DNA from: an uncultured Gammaproteobacteria bacterium | GTDB lineage: Bacteria; Pseudomonadota; Gammaproteobacteria; Enterobacterales; Psychrobiaceae | Direction of reading: 5' to 3' | NCBI GenBank assembly: GCA_937139475.1 | Contig: CAKZQF010000073.1 | Span: 1 to 62,094 of the forward strand | DNA length: 62,094 nucleotides | Shown here: in pieces, positions 55,928 to 62,094 of the stretch | How the letters are laid out: each line of letters starts with the position of its first letter | Position numbering within the stretch: the stretch's first letter is position 1 | Notes under the pieces: model-generated | What the model saw: only the letters and a program-made list of their open reading frames with translations | Databases searched by the model: none | Told to the model about the DNA's origin: nothing | Program-made: the position numbers and the translations under genes

Positions 55928-56902
55928 TTAATCGTTAAATTCAAGAACAACCTTGCCTTTAATCTCACCTGTTTCTAGCTGCTGATGCGCAAGAGCCGCC
56001 AGCTTAAAGTTCATATACTTAGCTATATTGAGTTTAAGTTTGCCATTTTCAACCATAGCGACCAAGTTTCTTAATATTTCTACGTTGGGCGAAATAAGCA
56101 TCCCTTGGGCCTGCGCTCCTTTTGCCACAGCCGCATCATTAACCGCTTGCGCTGTGATTGTTGGCACAGTCACCAGGCGCTTAACCACATTGACTCGTTT
56201 TAGCTGTGCCAGAGCCTGGTCACCGCCGATGAGATCAAACCAAAGGTCGACCTCATCTAGGCGATTAAATTCATCGAGGTTGTTATAATCAATCAACTTC
56301 ACATTACCTAGCTTTGTAAGCAGTGGATGGTCTTTACAATTTGCAACAGCGATAACATTGGCACCGGCATCAAGTGCCAATTGCACCGCAAGGTAACCAA
56401 CCGCGCCAGCGGCACCACTAATAAGCACAGTTTCATTTGCCTGCAGCTGTCCAAATTCAAATAACCCTTGAGCTGCTGTCAGCCCAGCAACAGGCAACGC
56501 ACTGATTTCATTTGCTTGATTAGCTTCCACTTTAACCGCGTCCTCACCATGTGCCACAACATACTCACCGTATGCACCTGCTTGCAGCGGAAAGCCGACG
56601 GCGGCTACCACTTTATCACCAACAGTAAAGGGGCTGTTCTCATCGACAACGCCCACCACTTCACCAAAGCAATCATAACCCAGAACAAATGGAAGATTGT
56701 TTTCGTTCTGCGCGGCAGCCCAACCAAGACCAGCACGTGTTTTATAGTCAATTGGGTTAATCGAGGCTGCCAACGTTTTTATTAGGATTTCCCCCGAGCT
56801 AATAGTGGGCATATCAAGGGTTATTTGTTGCAAGACTTCAGGCGCGCCAAATCGGGTTACAGCCATCGCCTTGAATTGAGCCGGAAGGTTATTTTGCGAC
56901 AT
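55928..56902 (-). CDS. NADP-dependent quinone oxidoreductase-like protein (MDR family)
   Basis: Medium-chain dehydrogenase of 324 residues without the zinc ligands. AASINPIDYKTRAG near 49, LPFVLGYDCFGEVVGV near 70, and the nucleotide loop VLISGAAGAVGYLAVQLA near 157-174 (A-A-G-x-V-G) indicate a quinone-reductase-like NADPH enzyme. Substrate unknown. GAGGC before the ATG. Confidence 0.9.
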   Translation of the reverse strand: MSQNNLPAQFKAMAVTRFGAPEVLQQITLDMPTISSGEILIKTLAASINPIDYKTRAGLGWAAAQNENNLPFVLGYDCFGEVVGVVDENSPFTVGDKVVAAVGFPLQAGAYGEYVVAHGEDAVKVEANQANEISALPVAGLTAAQGLFEFGQLQANETVLISGAAGAVGYLAVQLALDAGANVIAVANCKDHPLLTKLGNVKLIDYNNLDEFNRLDEVDLWFDLIGGDQALAQLKRVNVVKRLVTVPTITAQAVNDAAVAKGAQAQGMLISPNVEILRNLVAMVENGKLKLNIAKYMNFKLAALAHQQLETGEIKGKVVLEFND

Positions 56903-56967
56903 AAAGCTTTGCCTCTTAAATACATTTTGATAAAGTTTATTTAATTCTACGCCATGATTAACCGTTT

Positions 56968-57135
56968 ATGATAACAAAATTATTTTTATTACCGATTATC
57001 CTTTGTTTTTTATGGGGCGCTTACCTGAAAAATAACGGTTGGAGCTTACATCAAGGAAAGAAAGGTTTTTATTATATTTTAGGCTTAAGTGGTGTGATCA
57101 TCGGTTATTTAAGTTTAATGCTTTGGCTCACCTAG
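56968..57135 (+). CDS. Small two-helix membrane protein, 55 residues
   Basis: Reads MITKLFLLPIILCFLWGAYL, then a polar loop (KNNGWSLHQGKKG), then a second hydrophobic helix ending SLMLWLT and TAG at 57133-57135. The pattern hydrophobic-basic loop-hydrophobic and the symmetric terminator 35 bases downstream support a real gene. Ribosome site is weak. I recall similar short proteins in related marine bacteria, but no function. Confidence 0.6.
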   Translation: MITKLFLLPIILCFLWGAYLKNNGWSLHQGKKGFYYILGLSGVIIGYLSLMLWLT

Positions 57136-57170
57136 GCCATTCTTAAGTAATCAACATAGTCCCCTAAATA

Positions 57171-57198
57171 AAAAGGCTTCCCAATGGAAGCCTTTTTT
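57171..57198 (-). terminator. Bidirectional terminator of oadGAB and the small membrane protein
   Basis: Perfect stem AAAAGGCTTCC (57171-57181) and GGAAGCCTTTT (57186-57196), loop CAAT, with A-tract and T-tract on the two sides. Confidence 0.9.
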
Positions 57199-57228
57199 GA
57201 TCATAATTTATCGACCTATTGTTTTGGC

Positions 57229-58362
57229 CTAACCGCCAACGATAGCCAATAAAATACCGGCGGCAACTGCAGAGCCTAGTACGCCCGCCACATTGGGTCC
57301 CATTGCATGCATCAATAAGAAGTTATGTGGGTTAGCCTCTAAACCAACCTTATTTGCAACACGGGCAGCCATTGGTACAGCTGATACCCCCGCAGCACCA
57401 ACTAATGGGTTTATTGGTGTCTTCGAGAAACGTCCCATAACTTTTGCCATCATTACCCCAGAAGCGGTACCGATACTAAACGCCACGGCGCCTAGTAGCA
57501 GGATGCCAATCGTTTCTATGGTTAAAAACTTTTCAGCTGATAACTTGGAACCAACCGCCAAACCAAGGAATATCGTTACAATATTAATCAATTCGTTTTG
57601 CGCCGTACTGCTTAAACGGTCAACAACACCACACTCACGCATCAAATTACCTAAACAGAACATACCAACAAGAGGTGTTGCCGCAGGCAAGAACAGAACC
57701 GTTGCAAACAATACTGCCAGTGGAAAGAAAACTTTCTCTTTCTTAGAAACTGGACGTAGTTGTTCCATCACGATCTCACGTTCTTTCACGCTAGTTAGTG
57801 CTTTCATAATCGGCGGCTGAATAATTGGTACCAGCGCCATGTATGAGTATGCAGCAACCGCAATAGCGCCTAATAACTCAGGTGCAAGCTTCGATGCTAG
57901 GAATATTGCTGTTGGGCCATCAGCGCCACCGATGATCGCGATAGCAGAAGCATCAGCTAGGCTGAATTCAAAGCCCGGTACAAGGTTAAGCGCAATAGCA
58001 CCGAACAATGTAGCAAAGATACCAAATTGTGCTGATGCACCTAAAAATAGCATCTTAGGATTCGCAATCAATGCCCCGAAATCAGTCATTGCACCAACAC
58101 CCATAAAGATAAGCAATGGGAATACACCAGTCTCGATACCAACATGATATACATACCAAAGCATACCGCCTTCATCGGTAAATCCTGCCATTGGGATGTT
58201 AGCCAAAACACAACCAAAACCTATAGGTAGTAACAATAACGGTTCATAGCCGCGTACAATAGCTAAGTATAACAACAATGCACCAACAGCCATCATCACT
58301 ACCTGACCAACTTCAAAGTTAGCTAGTCCGGTATCATTCCAAAGTTTTAATAAACCTTCCAT
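57229..58362 (-). CDS. oadB: Oxaloacetate decarboxylase beta subunit (sodium pump)
   Basis: Membrane subunit that decarboxylates carboxybiotin and exports Na+. 377 residues with about nine hydrophobic helices. The Na+-site motif [17 protein letters not shown] near 139-155 and [13 protein letters not shown] near 317 are diagnostic. It follows oadA by nine bases and ends before a strong terminator. Confidence 0.96.
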   Translation of the reverse strand: MEGLLKLWNDTGLANFEVGQVVMMAVGALLLYLAIVRGYEPLLLLPIGFGCVLANIPMAGFTDEGGMLWYVYHVGIETGVFPLLIFMGVGAMTDFGALIANPKMLFLGASAQFGIFATLFGAIALNLVPGFEFSLADASAIAIIGGADGPTAIFLASKLAPELLGAIAVAAYSYMALVPIIQPPIMKALTSVKEREIVMEQLRPVSKKEKVFFPLAVLFATVLFLPAATPLVGMFCLGNLMRECGVVDRLSSTAQNELINIVTIFLGLAVGSKLSAEKFLTIETIGILLLGAVAFSIGTASGVMMAKVMGRFSKTPINPLVGAAGVSAVPMAARVANKVGLEANPHNFLLMHAMGPNVAGVLGSAVAAGILLAIVGG

Positions 58363-58371
58363 TACAACCTC

Positions 58372-60159
58372 TTAACCAACTGTTAATAGCGTGTCGCCAA
58401 CTTGAACAGCGTCACCTTCTTTAGTCAATACTTGAGCAACCGTGCCACCATTTACAGCGCGAACTTCAGTTTCCATCTTCATTGCTTCTAAAATAACGAC
58501 AACTTCGCCGGCAACAACTTGCTGTCCAGGTTGCACAAGTACTTTAAAGATATTTCCAGCAAGCGGTGCTACCAATGACTCGCCACCTGAGGCAACAGGT
58601 GCAGGAGCAGCAGCGGCTGGAGCTGCTGAAGCGGCAGCAGGACTAATATCAGTTAACTCGCCGCCAGCACCAACTTCCACTTGGTAAACTTGACCATTAA
58701 CACGTACGCTATAGCTTTCAGCGCCACCCGATGCAGGTGCCGCAGCGGGTGCTACTGGCGCAGCAACCTCGTCTTTAGGGTGAGGTTCAAACGCATCAGG
58801 GTTGTTGCGGTTTTCTAAGAATTTTAAGCCAATTTGTGGGAATAGTGCGTAAGTTAACACATCGTCCTCAACATTCTCGCTCAGCTCAATATTCTTTTCT
58901 TGAGCAAGTGTAATTAACTCATCTTTTAGCTTATCGAATTCATCGTCAATCAAATCAGCTGGGCGACAGGTGATTTCCTCTGCACCATCTAATACGCGAG
59001 CTTGCAGCTCTGCATTTTTGGCCGCAGCAGTTGAACCATACTCACCTTTTAGTACACCAGCAGTTTCTTTGGTGATGCTCTTATAGCGTTCGCCTGTTAG
59101 TACGTTAAGTACAGCCTGGGTTCCAACAATTTGCGAGGTAGGTGTTACTAAGGGGATGTAACCAAGATCTTTACGTACTTTAGGGATCTCTAGCAACACT
59201 TCATCCATCTTATCGCCAGCACCTTGCTCTTTAAGCTGGTTTTCCATGTTAGTTAACATGCCACCTGGTACTTGTGCTAATAGAATACGAGCATCTACGC
59301 CGCGTAGGCTACCTTCAAATTTTGCATATTGTTTACGCACATCACGGAAATATGCAGCAATTTCTTCCAGTAGAACAAGATCTAATCCAGTATCGTATTC
59401 TGTGTCTTGTGTCATCGCTACTACTGTTTCAGTCGCTGTATGACCATAGGTAGAGCTCATTGAAGAACAGGCGGTATCGAGCATATCGATGCCAGCTTCA
59501 ATGGATTTTTGATAAGTTGCCGTAGATAAGCCAGTTGTTGCGTGACATTGCATCGCAATTGGTAAGTCCACGGTGCTCTTAAGTGAAGTAATTAATTCAT
59601 GCGCTTCAAATGGCTTCAATAGCCCCGCCATGTCTTTAATACATAAAGAATGCGCGCCCATGTCTTCCAGGCGTTTTGCCATATCAAGCCATGTCTGTAA
59701 GTTATGTACTGGACTCGTAGTGTAAGAGATTGTACCTTGCGCATGACCGCCAACATCAACTACTGATTTGATTGCAGTCTCTAAGTTACGAACGTCATTC
59801 ATCGCGTCAAAAACACGGAATACATCAACCCCATTAGTGTGGGCACGTTCAACAAATTTCGATACTACATCATCAGCATAGTGACGATAGCCCAATAGAT
59901 TTTGACCACGAAGTAGCATTTGTTGCGGTGTATTTGGCATCGCTTTTTTAAGTTCACGAATGCGAACCCATGGATCTTCTCCAAGGTAGCGAATACAAGA
60001 ATCAAATGTAGCACCACCCCACGATTCTAATGACCAGAAGCCTACTTTATCGAGCTTATCAGCAATAGGTAACATGTCCTCAAGACGAAAACGTGTCGCT
60101 AGTAGAGATTGGTGGGCATCGCGTAATACAACATCCGTAAGACCAAGACGTTTAGACAT
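58372..60159 (-). CDS. oadA: Oxaloacetate decarboxylase alpha subunit, biotin-dependent
   Basis: Cytoplasmic carboxyltransferase with biotin carrier. 595 residues: HMGL-like TIM barrel at the start ([16 protein letters not shown] with the metal aspartate), PYC/OAD conserved domain in the middle, an Ala/Pro-rich hinge (about 470-525), and the biotinyl domain with EAMKMETEV near 565, lysine in the M-K-M motif. AGGAG before the ATG. Confidence 0.97.
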   Translation of the reverse strand: MSKRLGLTDVVLRDAHQSLLATRFRLEDMLPIADKLDKVGFWSLESWGGATFDSCIRYLGEDPWVRIRELKKAMPNTPQQMLLRGQNLLGYRHYADDVVSKFVERAHTNGVDVFRVFDAMNDVRNLETAIKSVVDVGGHAQGTISYTTSPVHNLQTWLDMAKRLEDMGAHSLCIKDMAGLLKPFEAHELITSLKSTVDLPIAMQCHATTGLSTATYQKSIEAGIDMLDTACSSMSSTYGHTATETVVAMTQDTEYDTGLDLVLLEEIAAYFRDVRKQYAKFEGSLRGVDARILLAQVPGGMLTNMENQLKEQGAGDKMDEVLLEIPKVRKDLGYIPLVTPTSQIVGTQAVLNVLTGERYKSITKETAGVLKGEYGSTAAAKNAELQARVLDGAEEITCRPADLIDDEFDKLKDELITLAQEKNIELSENVEDDVLTYALFPQIGLKFLENRNNPDAFEPHPKDEVAAPVAPAAAPASGGAESYSVRVNGQVYQVEVGAGGELTDISPAAASAAPAAAAPAPVASGGESLVAPLAGNIFKVLVQPGQQVVAGEVVVILEAMKMETEVRAVNGGTVAQVLTKEGDAVQVGDTLLTVG

Positions 60160-60188
60160 AACAACTCCTAATATATAATTTTGCGCGA

Positions 60189-60422
60189 CTAATCGCGTGA
60201 TTTACGGTATTTGTGAACAGCAGCGCTGATGGCTGCTACAACATCAGGGCTAACCTGATCATTTACATTGTTTTGCTTTGCAGGCGCTGCCTTCGCTTCT
60301 TCTGGGCAATACTTAGCAATCGTGTTTATAACGATAACCAACAACCCAAGAAAGGCAAATACACACACCATACCTAGCAACATAATATTCGCAGCGGTAC
60401 TTAGAGCTTCAAAAACATCCAT
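60189..60422 (-). CDS. oadG: Oxaloacetate decarboxylase gamma subunit
   Basis: 77-residue single-helix subunit (helix about 13-35) that holds the alpha and beta subunits together and binds zinc. First gene of oadGAB, 29 bases before oadA. The small size, the helix and the context fix the call. Confidence 0.92.
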   Translation of the reverse strand: MDVFEALSTAANIMLLGMVCVFAFLGLLVIVINTIAKYCPEEAKAAPAKQNNVNDQVSPDVVAAISAAVHKYRKSRD

Positions 60423-60898
60423 AACTTTGACCTATTAATGACAAATTATCACTTGTTAAATTAAAACATGCGATTGAATTTTAACGCCCAAAAATAATTA
60501 TTCAATCACTTTTTTTGCATCAATATTCAGTAAAGTGCTTACAGTGACCAAATTTAACAAAATAATCACGTTATAAACACGCTAACGACACATTTATACC
60601 TGTGCCCCTCGAAAGAATCAAGATAAATTGGTCAGACAACTTAACCACTTAAATTAACTAAACTGCAAAAAACTTCCAAACCAATAAAAAAGCAACAATT
60701 TCAACTAGATATAAAAGAAGCCAAAACAACAGCAGCTCAATAAATAACCAACCTCTTTACCAGCAAGTAAGAATTATCAGCCTCTCTCCGCTGAAGCGGC
60801 TTAACTAGAGCAAGGCACTGACAAGTTGACGCTTAGGTAAAGATATTTGCTAAAACACAAATATCCACCGAAATAACAGTTAGATAGAAACGCATCGA

Positions 60899-60926
60899 AA
60901 ATAAGGTGAATACTGTCACCTTATTT
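60899..60926. repeat. Perfect 11-base inverted repeat
   Basis: AATAAGGTGA-type arm and TCACCTTATT arm around ATACTG. No T-tract follows, so it is either an isolated hairpin, a weak terminator or a protein site. Confidence 0.5.
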
Positions 60927-61682
60927 CCGCCCCTCAACCTAACTAACGTCTACGTCAACTTTTACAGCCTTAAAAAAGCCTATAATCGAGAAAATATTTT
61001 TAATTAATTCCACTTTTAGTAAAAATAATGGATTAGCGTTGAGTTTCAATCCAACAAACAGACTATAAATACAACAAAATAGATTAACAAAATCAGGAAT
61101 TTTCCCGTTAGATGGCGAGATACCTACGAGTAAATTCTAATATCTTGGAGCGTGATGCCTATAGCAATGGCTAAATGTAAAGAAATAGTGAGAATATTGC
61201 GGCTAAATTCAATGTATTAGCGTAGTTTGTTTAGTGAAAACTGAATTTTTATCCTAACTAGCTCCTGCATTTTTGCTTAACAATGCAATGCGCTAAAACG
61301 ATTGGGTTAAGCATTAACTTGCTTGAATATTCGGTTGTATTCCTCGCAAGCCTGATTAACAGCAATTGACCAGGGCTAGTAATCTACTGTGCCAAGGGAG
61401 CCCCCCAATTAAAGGAAGAAGCAACAATAGCGGCCCATACCATTTGTATTAAATATGAGGTCTTACTGTGCTATAGGCAAACAAACTAAGCAAAGCACCC
61501 GGTTGACTAATAGCTAGCTATTAAGAATGAAAGCAACGCCGTCGCAAGCAAAACGTAGATAAGGGGCGCTAGTAGAACACGCTAGCCTTATGCTTGAGTT
61601 TAATTAGCACTAGTAGAAAGTTAATTTAAATGCACGCGGGGTGCGACAAAGCTAATAGGAGGCAGTTATACAAATTTGATTA

Positions 61683-61841
61683 ATACCAATTCCACTAAAT
61701 AACTAACCACCTGTACTAGTTAAAATAAACAATACCTGCGTTGCTCTCAATCCCAATAGCTAGCTATTGGTCAATCGAGCGCCTTGTTCTAATTTATTCT
61801 ACCTAAGTACAGCAAGACCACTTAATTAATAGAATTGGTAT
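61683..61841. repeat. ATACCAATT repeat copy D (full-length form)
   Basis: 159 bases from ATACCAATTCCACTAAATAA to TTAATAGAATTGGTAT with the internal palindrome CCAATAGCTAGCTATTGG (61753-61770). It is the parent form of copy C at 42859. Confidence 0.8.
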
Positions 61842-62022
61842 AAGTGATCAGCCACTCAGCAGGAGCACACATAGATAGTGAACTTAATAAAAAATATTAA
61901 TCAATGGAATAGGTATAGATTTAGTATGGTTAAGGCAGTGAGATTTTGAATATCAATAATTTGGAGATTGTAAAACTGGGAATTTTAATTGAAAAGATAG
62001 GGAAGTAAAACAAGAGAAAAAA

Positions 62023-62094
62023 TGGCGCGCATGGAAGGAGTCGAACCTCCGACCGCCTGGTTCGTAGCCAGGTACTCTATCCAGCTGAGCTACA
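62023..62094 (-). tRNA. tRNA-Arg (anticodon ACG), 5' end beyond the window
   Basis: Minus strand: encoded CCA at 62025-62023, T-loop GTTCGACTC, anticodon loop CTACGAA in the stem CTGG/CCAG, D-arm AGCTCAGCTGGATAGAGT. The window ends inside the 5' acceptor strand, about five bases short. Confidence 0.93.

Larger units (their letters stand above)
60423..62022. other. Gene-free 1.6 kb before tRNA-Arg
   Basis: AT-rich region with no frame of 60 codons. It contains the presumed oad promoter area, a perfect 11-base stem (60899-60909 with 60916-60926, loop ATACTG), a 17-codon frame at 61167-61220, repeat copy D (61683-61841) and a single repeat end near 61898-61916. Confidence 0.75.

Noticed and set aside
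57293..57820. 175-codon plus-strand frame opposite oadB
   Set aside because: Composition is the mirror of OadB helices; shadow frame.

Overview
The window is chromosomal DNA of a marine gammaproteobacterium, most likely Alteromonadales and perhaps a Colwellia/Thalassotalea relative. This is inferred from moderate GC, two large TonB-dependent receptors, an OadGAB sodium pump, the serB/ytjB, holD-rimI and deoCABD gene orders, and AT-rich ATACCAATT-ended repeats. No phage, integrase, CRISPR array or intact insertion sequence was seen.

Layout. 1-4.5 kb: 3' part of a TonB receptor, an alpha/beta hydrolase and serB. 4.6-5.3 kb: ytjB-like gene. 5.3-32.3 kb: a nitrite-to-nitrous-oxide denitrification island. 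It holds a CcoG-like ferredoxin, norQ, norE, norF, a membrane hemerythrin, nirS, a NirT-like cytochrome with a long extra C-terminal domain, a protease/cupredoxin/lipoprotein group, an RND exporter, nirCFDLGHJEN for heme d1, a cysG-like gene with a decayed methyltransferase half, norCB, norD and a DnrP-like zinc ribbon. 32.3-35.2 kb: a DUF1697 protein, an esterase with TPR, a sulfatase remnant and a DNR-type Crp/Fnr regulator. 35.3-40.3 kb: deoCABD and a TatD-family nuclease. 40.7-46.7 kb: prfC, an SCP2 protein, a second TonB receptor, rimI and holD. 46.8-57.1 kb: tRNA-Trp, an MFS protein with a long repeat tail, a BMT5-like methyltransferase with a zinc finger, recQ-like helicase, a lysozyme-like lipoprotein, gshA, yqaA-like gene, a quinone-oxidoreductase-like gene and a 55-codon membrane protein. 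57.2-60.4 kb: oadGAB. The last 1.6 kb before a partial tRNA-Arg is gene-free.

How it works together. Eight good FNR/DNR boxes (TTGAT-N4-ATCAA, five perfect) stand in front of the CcoG-like gene, norQ, the hemerythrin, nirS, nirC, norC (two) and norD. The regulator at 34.5-35.1 kb has the E-x-x-S-R recognition helix expected for that box and no N-terminal cysteine cluster, so it is the probable nitric-oxide-responsive activator. NirE and the CysG-like protein lead to siroheme, NirDLGH and NirJ convert it towards heme d1, NirF and NirN finish it and NirS uses it. NorCB then reduces NO to N2O. No nosZ, narG/napA or nirM is in the window.

Most unusual items: the NirT fusion, the bacterial BMT5-like methyltransferase whose last 14 residues are encoded by a mobile-type repeat, the MFS protein with a roughly 290-residue helical repeat tail, and two pairs of full-length and internally deleted palindromic repeats.
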